Positions 32,560 through 41,297 of a stretch of DNA of 43,580 nucleotides are shown in pieces. The first letter of the stretch is position 1. Every line of letters begins with the position of its first letter. Position numbers and translations under genes: made by a program. The stretch is from Elainella sp. Prado103. Its GTDB lineage: Bacteria; Cyanobacteriota; Cyanobacteriia; Elainellales; Elainellaceae. The stretch is taken from assembly GCA_025454395.1 (NCBI GenBank), contig JALOOM010000033.1, positions 1 through 43,580 on the forward strand, given 5' to 3'. Under the pieces are notes generated by a model that did no database searches, was not told where the DNA came from, and was given only the letters and a program-made list of their open reading frames with translations.

Positions 32560-34005
32560 ATGGCTCAGGCAAATCGTGAATTGGGTCTTGAAGGAGAACT
32601 GTCAGAGGAAGATCTGCCCAAAAGTAGATCAGAACTCATTTATGGCTTAACAGACAAGCCACCTGTTGCTGAATCATTATTCGTTGCTCTACAGCATGTA
32701 TTAGCCGCATTTGTCGGAATTATTACTCCGCCTTTGCTCATCTGTAGTTCGCTGGGATTAGATCCGGTCAATACCAGTTACATCATTAGTATGTCGCTAT
32801 TTGCATCTGGTATCTGTACTTTCATTCAATGTAAAAAGATTGGCCCAGTAGGTTCAGGTTTGTTGAGCTTGCAAGGAACCAGTTTTGCCTTTTTGGGCCC
32901 CATTATTGGCGTTGGTACTTTTGCCCTGAATGGCGGACGCACCCCCGAACAAGCATTGGCACTCATTTTTGGGGTTTGCTTCTTTGGTTCAGCCATCGAA
33001 ATTATTCTGAGCCGATTTCTCCATCTGATGAGCAAAATCATTACGCCAGTAGTTTCAGGTACGGTCGTGATGATCATTGGCTTAGGGCTCATTAAGACGG
33101 GTGTAACCAGCATGGCGGGCGGCGTGGCAGCCCAAAAAGCAGGCACATTCGGCAGCGTGCAAAATTTGGCATTGAGTGGATTTGTATTGCTATTGGTGGT
33201 TGTGCTCACCGTTTCAGGTAATCGCTTTCTGCGGATGGGGGCGATCGCGATCGGTTTAGCGGCGGGCTACATTATTTCCATCTTCCTGGGCATTGTCGAT
33301 TTCAGTGCATTGAGTAGTCTGCCATTCATTCGTTTGCCAATTCCATTCCGCTATGGCATGAGTTTTGACTTCACAGCATTTTTGCCATTCATTTTGCTCT
33401 ATGTGCTCACGGCAATTGAAACCGTCGGTGATTTGACTGCCACCTCTGCCGTTTCGGGAGAACCCGTTAAAGGTGCGCTCTATGTTCGGCGAATCAAAGG
33501 AGGGGTTTTGGGGGATGGGGTGAACTCTGCCCTTGCTGCGGTGTTGAATACCTTTCCGAATACGACCTTCAGCCAGAATAACGGGGTTATCCAAATGACC
33601 GGGGTTGGAAGTCGTTATGTCGGCTTCTACGTGGCAGGCATCTTTGCCCTGTTGGGTTTAGTGCCGATTGTGGGTGGCATTTTTCAAGCTCTACCTCAGC
33701 CAGTCTTGGGTGGTGCCACCACGGTGATGTTTGGCTCGATCGCCGTGGCTGGACTCAACATTGTCTCTTCGGTTCATCTCGATCGCCGTTCCATGATTAT
33801 TGTGGCTGTTTCATTGGCGATGGGTTTAGGAGTGCTTTATGCTCCCGAAATCTTTGATGACAAACCCGCGATCATCAAAAATCTGTTTGGTTCCAGTATT
33901 TCGACGGGTGGTTTAACAGCAATTTTGCTGAGTTGGCTCTTACCCGGTGGGCATTCTAGCAGTCAATCTGCTGCCGCTGAGACAGAAGTGGAAGCTGAAG
34001 TGTAG
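32560..34005 (+). CDS. NCS2-family xanthine/uric acid-type purine permease
   Basis: Nucleobase:cation symporter of 481 aa with about fourteen hydrophobic segments. The N-terminal block SLFVALQHVLAAFVGIITPP carries the family QH motif. The substrate-specificity motif at residues 339-348 reads QNNGVIQMTG, the pattern of the xanthine/urate-type branch (XanQ, UapA) rather than uracil permeases. The acidic residue in LTAIETVGDLTATS corresponds to the conserved Glu of the binding site. The C-terminus is a short acidic tail (AAAETEVEAEV). No purine-catabolic gene is adjacent. A hairpin terminator follows at 34127. Confidence 0.88.
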   Translation: MAQANRELGLEGELSEEDLPKSRSELIYGLTDKPPVAESLFVALQHVLAAFVGIITPPLLICSSLGLDPVNTSYIISMSLFASGICTFIQCKKIGPVGSGLLSLQGTSFAFLGPIIGVGTFALNGGRTPEQALALIFGVCFFGSAIEIILSRFLHLMSKIITPVVSGTVVMIIGLGLIKTGVTSMAGGVAAQKAGTFGSVQNLALSGFVLLLVVVLTVSGNRFLRMGAIAIGLAAGYIISIFLGIVDFSALSSLPFIRLPIPFRYGMSFDFTAFLPFILLYVLTAIETVGDLTATSAVSGEPVKGALYVRRIKGGVLGDGVNSALAAVLNTFPNTTFSQNNGVIQMTGVGSRYVGFYVAGIFALLGLVPIVGGIFQALPQPVLGGATTVMFGSIAVAGLNIVSSVHLDRRSMIIVAVSLAMGLGVLYAPEIFDDKPAIIKNLFGSSISTGGLTAILLSWLLPGGHSSSQSAAAETEVEAEV

Positions 34006-34126
34006 GATGCTCTTGAGCAGGATCGCGATCGTGATTTTTGATGGCGATATTGATACGTTGCACCATGCTCGATCGCGTTGTAATTTTTGCTGCCATCTTC
34101 CTTCAAACTGAAAGCCAGTCCATTGC

Positions 34127-34149
34127 GGGGCATCTTGCCCCCTTTCTTG
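34127..34149 (+). terminator. Probable terminator of the NCS2 permease gene
   Basis: The hairpin GGGGCA-TCT-TGCCCC (34127-34141) is followed by CTTTCTT. It lies about 120 bp after the permease stop codon. Confidence 0.55.
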
Positions 34150-34172
34150 TCGGTACATTTCCAATCCGTGCT

Positions 34173-34223
34173 TTTACCTGAGCGCATTTACCTGACCAGA
34201 TTTACCTGAGCGTATTTGCCTGA
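34173..34223. repeat. 14-bp tandem array, 3.6 copies
   Basis: The unit TTTACCTGAGCGYA begins at 34173, 34187, 34201 and 34215 with several substitutions. It ends 17 bp before the antiporter start codon. Confidence 0.85.
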
Positions 34224-34240
34224 TCCCAAAGGAAAGAGTC

Positions 34241-35698
34241 ATGAGTTTCGATTCGTTGTTGTTGGAACCAGTCATATTCGATCCAAGTCTGTGGGGATCG
34301 CCTCTTTTAGCAGAAACCCTAGAGTCCGAGACCAGCCCATTGGTATTAGCCAGCGTTTTGTTGAGTTTGGCCGTAGTATATCTAGCTAGCAAACTAGGGG
34401 GTGAACTCTGTGCGCGGATCGATCTGCCGCCAGTTTTAGGGGAACTGGTTGGGGGTGTAGTGGTTGGCATCTCGGCACTCCGTCTGCTGATGTTTGCAGA
34501 AGCCGGTGAGGATGGCAGTCATTCGGTGATCATGCAGCTTTTGCAGGTTACGGCCCACATGTCTCCTGCGGCTTTCAGCCATGTGTTTACGGCCCAAAGC
34601 GAAGTGCTCTCGGTACTGGCAGAGATGGGAGTTGTGGTACTGCTGTTTGAGATCGGGCTAGAGTCTGATCTGGCTGAACTCCTGAAAGTGGGGATTCAAT
34701 CCACTGTTGTCGCTGTAATCGGCGTGGTTACTCCGTTTTTGTTGGGCACGGTTGGGTTGATGACGCTATTTCACGTTCCAGCGATCCCAGCCATTTTTGC
34801 TGGAGCCGCCCTCACTGCGACTAGCATTGGCATCACAGCGAAAGTGCTGGCAGAAATTCAAAAGCTCTCAACTCGCGAAGGGCAAATTATCGTCGGAGCG
34901 GCCGTTATTGATGATGTGTTGGGCATTATTGTGCTAGCGGTGGTTGCTGGTTTGGCCAGAGATGGGCAAATTGTTGTGAAAGATGTGGCTTTTTTAATCG
35001 TGAGTGCCGCTGTGTTTTTTGTCGCGGCGATCGGGCTAGGTCGGCTCCTAAACCCTTTGTTCATCGAAATGGTCAACCAGATGAAAACTCGCGGGCAGGT
35101 GTTGTTGTCAGCTTTGTTTTTCACCCTGATCCTGTCTTACATCTCAGATATTATCCACCTGGAAGCGATTTTGGGAGCATTTGCGGCTGGACTGGTGCTG
35201 GCTGAAACGGAAAAGCGAGAAGAATTACAATCACAAATTGCCCCGGTTGCCGATGTGTTGGTACCCGTATTTTTTGTATTGGTGGGGGCTCGCACTGATG
35301 TCAGTGTGCTGAATCCCTTTGAGCCAGCTAATTGGGAAGGGCTAATTATTGCATCTTTCCTGATTGTGGTCGCGATCGTGGGTAAGCTGGTTACTGGGTT
35401 AGGCGTATTTGGGCAACCGGGGATCAATCGTTTGGCGATCGGGGTGGGAATGGTGCCTCGGGGTGAAGTGGGTCTGGTATTTGCAGCGATCGGAGCAGCC
35501 ACCGGAGCCCTCAGCGATTCACTCAATGCGGCCATTATTGTCATGGTGATTCTGACCACCTTCGTTGCCCCTCCCCTCCTCCGACTGACCTTTGCGGTTG
35601 GGCAGGCTGAGGCTGCAACTGAACCGATCGCAACTGAACCGATCGCAACTGAACCGATCGCAACTGAACCGATCGCAACCAATCCAGAGCAAAGCTAA
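34241..35698 (+). CDS. CPA2-family cation/proton antiporter
   Basis: Integral membrane protein of 485 aa with about twelve to thirteen hydrophobic segments. The paired acidic residues Asp224-Asp225 in AAVIDDVLGIIVLAVVAG are the ion-binding signature of electrogenic CPA2 exchangers (NapA-type). Other family blocks are SKLGGELCARIDLPPVLGEL at the N-terminus, LFEIGLESDLAELLKVG, and GMVPRGEVGLVFAAIG near the end. No C-terminal TrkA-N domain. The C-terminus carries four ATEPI repeats made by a 15-bp tandem array. Expected role: Na+ or K+ exchange against protons at the plasma or thylakoid membrane; the exact ion is not known. AAAGGAA precedes the ATG. Confidence 0.9.
   Translation: MSFDSLLLEPVIFDPSLWGSPLLAETLESETSPLVLASVLLSLAVVYLASKLGGELCARIDLPPVLGELVGGVVVGISALRLLMFAEAGEDGSHSVIMQLLQVTAHMSPAAFSHVFTAQSEVLSVLAEMGVVVLLFEIGLESDLAELLKVGIQSTVVAVIGVVTPFLLGTVGLMTLFHVPAIPAIFAGAALTATSIGITAKVLAEIQKLSTREGQIIVGAAVIDDVLGIIVLAVVAGLARDGQIVVKDVAFLIVSAAVFFVAAIGLGRLLNPLFIEMVNQMKTRGQVLLSALFFTLILSYISDIIHLEAILGAFAAGLVLAETEKREELQSQIAPVADVLVPVFFVLVGARTDVSVLNPFEPANWEGLIIASFLIVVAIVGKLVTGLGVFGQPGINRLAIGVGMVPRGEVGLVFAAIGAATGALSDSLNAAIIVMVILTTFVAPPLLRLTFAVGQAEAATEPIATEPIATEPIATEPIATNPEQS
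35615..35674. repeat. 15-bp tandem array in coding sequence, 4 perfect copies
   Basis: GCAACTGAACCGATC is repeated four times at the 3' end of the antiporter gene (35615, 35630, 35645, 35660). It encodes Ala-Thr-Glu-Pro-Ile in each copy. Each unit junction also creates a CGATCG, the HIP1 core. Confidence 0.95.
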
Positions 35699-35732
35699 CT
35701 GAGAGCAGCCAGAACTCGAATCAGGGATGATT

Positions 35733-35797
35733 CATCTGGATAGTGCAATTTGGATAGTGCCATCTGGATAGTGCCATCTGGATAGTGCCATCTGGAC
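35733..35797. repeat. 14-bp tandem array, 4.6 copies
   Basis: The unit CATCTGGATAGTGC begins at 35733, 35747, 35761 and 35775, with a partial copy from 35789. Copy 2 is the most diverged. Confidence 0.92.
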
Positions 35798-35810
35798 AAG
35801 ATTAAACAAG

Positions 35811-35838
35811 CCGTGAAATTCACGGGTTTTGACTTTTT
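35811..35838 (+). terminator. Probable terminator of the antiporter gene
   Basis: The hairpin CCGTGA-AAT-TCACGG (35811-35825) is followed by GTTTTGACTTTTTC. It is positioned between the antiporter and the M16 protease gene. Confidence 0.6.
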
Positions 35839-35901
35839 CTTGAGCAACTGCTTTTGTTAAACACTAAGATAGGTAAAGAGATTTGCCTACATGATTACCG
35901 C

Positions 35902-37200
35902 ATGACTTCAATCCTGGTTAATTCGTCTGCATCCCGGCTGAATACTCCAACCATTCACCGCTTACCGAACGGACTGACGATCGTGGCAGAGCAAGTGCCG
36001 GTCGAGGCAGTCAACCTGAGTCTTTGGCTTGGGGTAGGATCGGCAGTAGAGTCTGATGAGATCAATGGCATGGCCCATTTTTTGGAGCATATGATCTTCA
36101 AAGGCACGGGCAGACTAGAAAGCGGCGAGTTTGAACGACAGATTGAGCAGCGGGGAGCAGTCACCAACGCCGCCACCAGCCAAGATTACACCTACTATTA
36201 CATCACTTCTGCACCCCAGGATTTTGCCGAGTTGGCCCCACTCCAGATTGAGGTGGTGTTGAATGCTGCCATTCCGGATGAAGCCTTTGAACGTGAGCGG
36301 TTTGTGGTGCTAGAAGAAATTCGTCGATCGGAGGATAATCCCCGTCGTCGCACTTACTACCGATCGATGGAAGCCGGATTTGATCGCTTACCCTATCGTC
36401 GGCCGGTGCTGGGCCCAACTCAGGTGATCGAGCAACTTCAACCTCAACAAATGCGAGATTTTCATGCCACCTGGTATCGTCCCCAGTCGATTACTGCTTC
36501 AGTGGTTGGAAACCTGCCAGTAGAGCAGCTCATCAAGATTGTGGCAGAAGGGTTTGCGCAAGCAGAAGCGCATCAAAGTGCTCCGATCGATCGGTGTCCG
36601 CCCGAATTTTCCCAACTCAGTGCGGAGGCTTCCTTCGAGTCAATCAGCCGTCAAGAGCATGTGGATGAAAGCTTGCAACAGGCGCGTCTAGTCATGTTGT
36701 GGCGCGTTCCCGGCATGGCGGATCTGCACCAGACCTATGCGCTGGATGTCCTATCTTCAGTTTTATCCCATGGGCGAACAGCTCGCCTTGTCCGGGATCT
36801 CCGCGAAGAACGCGGACTGGTTTCTGGGATCTCGGTTAGCAACATGACCTATATTCGGCAAGGGTTATTCTATATCTCGGCGCAGTTGCCGGTTGAAAAC
36901 CTTGAAGCGGTGGAAGCCGCTATTTTAGAACATATTCATCGTCTGCATGTTGAACCGATCAGTGCAGCCGAGATTCAACGAGTCCGTACGCTGGTGGCCA
37001 ACCGCTATATTTTTGGTAATGAGACACCGAGCGATCGAGCTAGTCTCTACGGCTATTATCAATCTGTGATTGGCGATCTACAGCCTGCTTTCAACTACCC
37101 AGCTATTGTGCAGTCGATGGATGCCGACACCTTACAAGCCGCCGCTTGTCAATATCTCGATCCATCAGCCTACCGATGCGTGGTTTTGAAACCACAATAA
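35902..37200 (+). CDS. M16-family zinc metallopeptidase (processing-peptidase-like)
   Basis: Insulinase/pitrilysin-type protease of 432 aa. The inverted zinc motif HFLEH spans residues 59-63 (His59, Glu62, His63), with the downstream Glu-rich block RFVVLEEIRRSEDNPRR supplying the third ligand. The C-terminal half has RLVRDLREERGLVSGISV and the aromatic segment QGLFYISAQLP, which shape the substrate chamber. This is the catalytic type of subunit. Many cyanobacteria have a second, zinc-less M16 gene directly beside it, but none is present here. The ATG at 35902 (MTSILVNSS) is preferred; an earlier ATG at 35854 adds 16 unlikely residues. No signal peptide. Confidence 0.92.
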   Translation: MTSILVNSSASRLNTPTIHRLPNGLTIVAEQVPVEAVNLSLWLGVGSAVESDEINGMAHFLEHMIFKGTGRLESGEFERQIEQRGAVTNAATSQDYTYYYITSAPQDFAELAPLQIEVVLNAAIPDEAFERERFVVLEEIRRSEDNPRRRTYYRSMEAGFDRLPYRRPVLGPTQVIEQLQPQQMRDFHATWYRPQSITASVVGNLPVEQLIKIVAEGFAQAEAHQSAPIDRCPPEFSQLSAEASFESISRQEHVDESLQQARLVMLWRVPGMADLHQTYALDVLSSVLSHGRTARLVRDLREERGLVSGISVSNMTYIRQGLFYISAQLPVENLEAVEAAILEHIHRLHVEPISAAEIQRVRTLVANRYIFGNETPSDRASLYGYYQSVIGDLQPAFNYPAIVQSMDADTLQAAACQYLDPSAYRCVVLKPQ

Positions 37201-37223
37201 CGAAATCGGGTCAGGTAGATACC

Positions 37224-38129
37224 ATGTGGACTTCCATTGCAACAGCACTGAGCACTCAAATTAGCCAGGCGATCGGTGAACCTTTTGAAATTACCCAGCA
37301 TCGATCGATCGGCGGCGGTAGTATCAACCAGGCCTATGGGGTTTCTGGTCAGTTGACGAACCGTTCAGGTCGCGAGGATAGCCAGCAGACTTACTTTGTG
37401 AAGCTGAATCAAGCCAGCAAAGTGACCATGTTTGAAGCCGAGGCAATCGGGCTGAAACAAATGGCCGCGAGCCAAACCATCCGGGTGCCGCAACCCCTGA
37501 TTTGGGGCGTGATCGATCGATCGGCCTACTTAATCTTAGAATGGTTAGACCTCGGCAATAGCAACGCTCAAAGCTGGGCCCAAATGGGTCAAAATTTGGC
37601 AGCGATGCATCGGGTCACCAGTGGGCAAGGCTTTGGTTGGTCTGACCATAACACGATCGGTGAAACCCCTCAAATCAATTCCTGGACTGCAAGCTGGGTG
37701 GAGTTTTTTACAGAACATCGGCTGGGTTATCAATTCCGGCTCGCCAATCGACGCGGCGGCCACTTGCCGCAGCAAGCCCAACTGTTGGCAGCGGTGCCCG
37801 ATCTCCTGGCAGACCATATACCGCAACCAGCCCTGGTACATGGAGATCTATGGAGCGGGAACGCAGCCGTGACTCGGGCCGGCGAACCTGTGATTTTTGA
37901 TCCAGCTCCCTATTATGGCGATCGAGAAGTGGATATTGCCATGTCTCAACTGTTTGGTAGTTTCCCAGCACCGTTCTATGAAGCGTATCAAAAAGCATAT
38001 CCCTTAGCTGCTGGATTTCAACGCCGCAAAATTCTTTATAATCTCTACCACATTCTTAATCACTTCAACTTATTTGGTGGTAGCTATCTGGCTCAAGCCA
38101 ATCAGATGATTGCCAGTTTGCTGAAATAG
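37224..38129 (+). CDS. Fructosamine kinase-family protein
   Basis: Protein of 301 aa of the FN3K/FrlD-unrelated fructosamine kinase family, which phosphorylates ketoamine adducts on proteins (ribulosamine or fructosamine repair). The kinase-like fold shows the nucleotide loop SIGGGSINQAYGVSG, the conserved lysine in TYFVKLNQ, the catalytic loop ALVHGDLWSGNAAV (Asp208, Asn213) and the metal-binding Asp in VIFDPAPYYGDREVDIAM. The ATG at 37224 follows the M16 stop by 23 bp; a longer frame from 37146 overlaps the M16 gene and is unlikely. Probable operon with the protease, which would suggest a protein-quality role. Confidence 0.88.
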   Translation: MWTSIATALSTQISQAIGEPFEITQHRSIGGGSINQAYGVSGQLTNRSGREDSQQTYFVKLNQASKVTMFEAEAIGLKQMAASQTIRVPQPLIWGVIDRSAYLILEWLDLGNSNAQSWAQMGQNLAAMHRVTSGQGFGWSDHNTIGETPQINSWTASWVEFFTEHRLGYQFRLANRRGGHLPQQAQLLAAVPDLLADHIPQPALVHGDLWSGNAAVTRAGEPVIFDPAPYYGDREVDIAMSQLFGSFPAPFYEAYQKAYPLAAGFQRRKILYNLYHILNHFNLFGGSYLAQANQMIASLLK

Positions 38130-38232
38130 ACCAGACTGGTTGAAGTTGCGATCGAGCTAGTCAAAGCATCAATAGACTGCATCATCGATTTAGGACTGCT
38201 ACATACGACGACTACCTAGTATCAAAACCATC

Positions 38233-39837
38233 ATGAATTACGACGCAGATGTATTAGTGATCGGTAGTGGGATCGGTGGATTAACAGCGGCAGCTTTATT
38301 GGCTCGCTATGGTAAAAAAGTGATCGTTTGTGAGAGCCATGGGATTCCAGGGGGAGCCGCTCACAGTTTTCAGCGACGTGGCTTCCATTTTGACTCAGGC
38401 CCGTCCTTCTACTGCGGCTTGAGTGATCCCAACTCCTTGAACCCCTTGCGGCAGGTGCTGGATGCGATCGAAGAGTCCGTGGCAGCGGTGGCATACGATC
38501 CCTTAGGACACTACCATTTTCCCGAAGGAACGATCCCGATCTATGGAAATGCTGATCGCTATCGAGCCACGATCGCCCAGGTCACCCCTCAAGGTGCGGT
38601 TGAGTTTGCCCAATTTGAGCGCGATTTGCTTCAGCTCTATCAAGCCCTACGCAATATTCCCACGATCGCCCTGCGAGCCGATTGGCAACTGATCACGGTG
38701 CTGCTGGGTCAATATCCTTGGGCAACCCTAAAACTTTTACCCCAATTCGGCAACATTCAAGCTTCCGTCGGGCGAGTAATGGATCGGTGGGTGCGCGATC
38801 CCTGGGTACGCCGACTGATCGATCTAGAATGCTTTTTACTCTCTGGCTTGAAAGCCCATGGCACAGTTGCACCAGAGGTCGCCTTTATGCTGGGAGAACG
38901 AACCGAATCGCTCATCGATTACCCGATCGGTGGCAGTGGTGCGATCGTGCAGGCTTTAGTGCGAGGCTACAAAAAATGGGGCGGTGAACTGCGGCTGAAT
39001 ACGCATGTAGACCAAATTGTGATTGAACAAAATCGAGCCGTTGGCATTCGACTGCAAGGAGGATCCGTCTTACGCGCCCCCATCGTGATTTCAAATGCCA
39101 CTATTTGGGATACCTATAATCACTTGATTCCAGCGACCGCTATTCCAACCCAGCAATTTGCTCAGCAACGGCAAACCGCCCTGAAAACGCCAGCGATCGA
39201 TAGCTTTATGCATCTCCATTTGGGTATTCGATCAGAGGGGCTGGAGGGCTTAACCGGACATCATGTGGTCGTTCACGATGCCGCTCAAGATATCACGACC
39301 CCAGGAAACACCTGCATGATTTCAATTCCATCGGTTTGGGATGCCCAACTCGCCCCTGTAGGGCACCATGTGGTTCATGCTTACACGCTAGAGCCTTATG
39401 CCAACTGGCAAGATCTGAGTCATGCGGACTATCCGATCGATGCAGCGAACCCGTCAATTTACCCAAATAGATCGGTTTACCCAAATAAACAAGAGTATCA
39501 AAACCCCGACTACGAAAGCCGCAAAACTCGCCAAGCAGCCCCCTTATTTCGGGCGTTAGAAAAGATTATTCCAGATCTACGATCGAGAATTAGCCTCGAA
39601 CTCATTGGCACACCCCTCACCCATGCCCGTTATCTTCGTCGTTACCAAGGCACCTACGGAGCCGCAATTGCTGCGGGACAAGGCACCTTTCCTAGTTGTC
39701 ATACACCGATCGCTGGGCTCTATCAAGTTGGAGATAGCACGATGCCAGGGATTGGGGTTCCCGCAGTGGCTGCCTCTGGAATACTTTGTGCAAATACGCT
39801 GGTAACGCTGAGGCAAACCTTTCAGCAACAAAAATGA
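38233..39837 (+). CDS. FAD-dependent oxidoreductase, CrtISO/phytoene desaturase-like
   Basis: Flavoprotein of 534 aa with the N-terminal dinucleotide fold VLVIGSGIGGLTAAALLARY and the following acidic ligand in KKVIVCESHGIPGG. The central region has LLSGLKAHGTVAPEVAFML and YPIGGSGAIVQALVRGYKKW, and the C-terminus ends with the second FAD motif GLYQVGDSTMPGIGVPAVAA. These are hallmarks of the carotenoid isomerase/desaturase and amine-oxidase-like superfamily. Several CrtISO paralogues exist in cyanobacteria, so the substrate (carotenoid, quinone or other) is uncertain. A short low-complexity insertion (PSIYPNRSVYPNKQEYQNPD) sits near residues 405-430. It has no obvious operon partner. Confidence 0.85.
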   Translation: MNYDADVLVIGSGIGGLTAAALLARYGKKVIVCESHGIPGGAAHSFQRRGFHFDSGPSFYCGLSDPNSLNPLRQVLDAIEESVAAVAYDPLGHYHFPEGTIPIYGNADRYRATIAQVTPQGAVEFAQFERDLLQLYQALRNIPTIALRADWQLITVLLGQYPWATLKLLPQFGNIQASVGRVMDRWVRDPWVRRLIDLECFLLSGLKAHGTVAPEVAFMLGERTESLIDYPIGGSGAIVQALVRGYKKWGGELRLNTHVDQIVIEQNRAVGIRLQGGSVLRAPIVISNATIWDTYNHLIPATAIPTQQFAQQRQTALKTPAIDSFMHLHLGIRSEGLEGLTGHHVVVHDAAQDITTPGNTCMISIPSVWDAQLAPVGHHVVHAYTLEPYANWQDLSHADYPIDAANPSIYPNRSVYPNKQEYQNPDYESRKTRQAAPLFRALEKIIPDLRSRISLELIGTPLTHARYLRRYQGTYGAAIAAGQGTFPSCHTPIAGLYQVGDSTMPGIGVPAVAASGILCANTLVTLRQTFQQQK

Positions 39838-39892
39838 ATGCACGCCCAACTCAGGCGATAACCATTGTGTGCCCCCTTTTTTGACTGAGCTG

Positions 39893-40609
39893 CTAACCAA
39901 TTAAGCCGGAACGTAAGGCCAAAACTGCCGCCTGAGTGCGATCATCGGCACACAACTTATTCAAAATGTTGCGAACATGGGTTTTAACAGTTCCCACAGT
40001 AATATAAAGCTTTTCAGCGATCGTGGCATTGCTACAACCCGCCACAATCAGCTCAAGCACTTCCAACTCCCGTTCAGTTAAGGGGTAATTTTCCAGGAGC
40101 TGCTCATATTCGGGCTCCACCGCACCGATCGAGACTTTCTTAGCAGCTTCATCGCTGGCTGCCGCAGGAGTTTGCCGCATCTGACGCAATACAATACTGG
40201 CAATGGCTGGATCAATCCAAGAATTACCCCCATAGGTGGATTGTAATGCTTCTACCAATCGATCGGTGCTGATGTCTTTCATGCAATAGGAATCTGCACC
40301 CGCCGCAAAAGCAGCCAGCACGGAATCCTCGCTATCATGCATGGTTAGAATGAGAACCTTAGTGCGCTCCTCACCGGGTTCGGGATGAGATTGCTTAAAC
40401 CGCCGCGTTAACTCAATGCCATCCATATCTGGCAAGCCAATATCGACGATCGCAACATCCGGTTTTGAAGACTCCAATAACTTCAACCCTTGCCCTGCAT
40501 TTGCGGCTTCACCCACAACCCGAATCCCTTCTTGGCGTTGTAAAGCAGCTTTTAACCCTACTCTGGTCAAATCATGATCTTCAATTAGAGCGACGGAAAT
40601 TTCACCCAT
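39893..40609 (-). CDS. NarL/LuxR-type response regulator, Rre1/Ycf29-like
   Basis: Two-domain transcription factor of 238 aa. The receiver domain has the acidic pair Glu10-Asp11 (ALIEDHD) and phospho-acceptor Asp56 in VAIVDIGLPDMDG, with Lys in SYCMKDISTD. The C-terminal LuxR helix-turn-helix reads LTERELEVLELIVAGCSNAT and then ITVGTVKTHVRNILNKL. The sequence closely resembles what I recall of cyanobacterial Rre1 (plastid Ycf29), which works with the histidine kinase Hik2 in redox, salt and heat responses. The histidine kinase at 41298 is divergent from it but is not obviously Hik2. Confidence 0.9.
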   Translation of the reverse strand: MGEISVALIEDHDLTRVGLKAALQRQEGIRVVGEAANAGQGLKLLESSKPDVAIVDIGLPDMDGIELTRRFKQSHPEPGEERTKVLILTMHDSEDSVLAAFAAGADSYCMKDISTDRLVEALQSTYGGNSWIDPAIASIVLRQMRQTPAAASDEAAKKVSIGAVEPEYEQLLENYPLTERELEVLELIVAGCSNATIAEKLYITVGTVKTHVRNILNKLCADDRTQAAVLALRSGLIG

Positions 40610-40808
40610 TGCACTTACCAGTGACTATTTATATGGTGGACGAGATTAATCAGAATTATGGAGGATGCTGCCCCTTTTGACTTCCACCAATAGGTAGAAG
40701 AATGCTCTGCTCTCAGAGATATTCTCTCACTTTGGATAGAAAATTCTAGTTTCTATAACCTCTATCCTAGACCCAATGCTGAATTGATGATTGACTGACC
40801 AATCTTTT

Positions 40809-40909
40809 CCCCTCATCCCTAAATCCCTTCTCCCACTAGGGGCGAAGGGACTTGCAATCAAATCCTGGTTCGAAAGCCCCTCTCCCGCTCTGGGAGAGGG
40901 GTTGGGGTG
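40809..40909. repeat. Dispersed GC-rich palindromic element (REP-like)
   Basis: Two nested hairpins lie in tandem. CCCTTC...GAAGGG has arms at 40825-40830 and 40844-40849. CCCCTCTCCC-GCTCT-GGGAGAGGGG has arms at 40877-40886 and 40892-40901. They are flanked by CCCCTCATCCC and GGTTGGGGTG. This family of sequences is common between genes in filamentous cyanobacteria, from memory. Confidence 0.7.
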
Positions 40910-41046
40910 TAGCTTGCTTCTGCGTAGCAGTGGGTAGTTTGAGTTTTGTCAGTTAATCAGGCTGAATTGATGAGCCATGCCCTAAATTCATTCCGACTCA
41001 ATCGATCCAATATCGATTTCTATAAAAGGATTGTCCCCCGAAATAC

Positions 41047-41108
41047 CCTGAAACCGTCCTGAAATTGCCCTGAAATCGCCCTGAAATTACCCTGAAATTA
41101 CCCTGAAA
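41047..41108. repeat. 11-bp tandem array, about 5.6 copies
   Basis: The unit CCTGAAATTAC begins at 41047, 41058, 41069, 41080, 41091 and 41102. Substitutions are concentrated in the last four positions of the unit. Confidence 0.9.
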
Positions 41109-41297
41109 ACGCGCTGTTCTCGCTTAATTGATTGGGTTTAAGTGGATCAACGGCTGGCTCTACACCGACTTCTAACCCACGACTGAGGACAATCTAGGGG
41201 AGATTTTCCACAATCAAATCAAGGTTTAAAAAATCAAAATATAGACCCATGTGTTTAAGAAGATCTTTAAGAAATTTGATGGAAAGGGCTTTTAACC

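Larger units (their letters stand above)
40610..41297. other. Spacer between the divergent response regulator and histidine kinase
   Basis: This 688-bp region has no gene. It contains a dispersed GC-rich palindromic repeat (40809-40909) and an 11-bp tandem array (41047-41108). AT-rich sequence precedes the kinase start, and GGAAAGG at 41281-41287 is a plausible ribosome site. Confidence 0.6.

Noticed and set aside
40860-40880. GGTTCGAAA resembling a tRNA T-loop
   Set aside because: No acceptor, anticodon or D-arm can be built around it; it lies inside the palindromic repeat.
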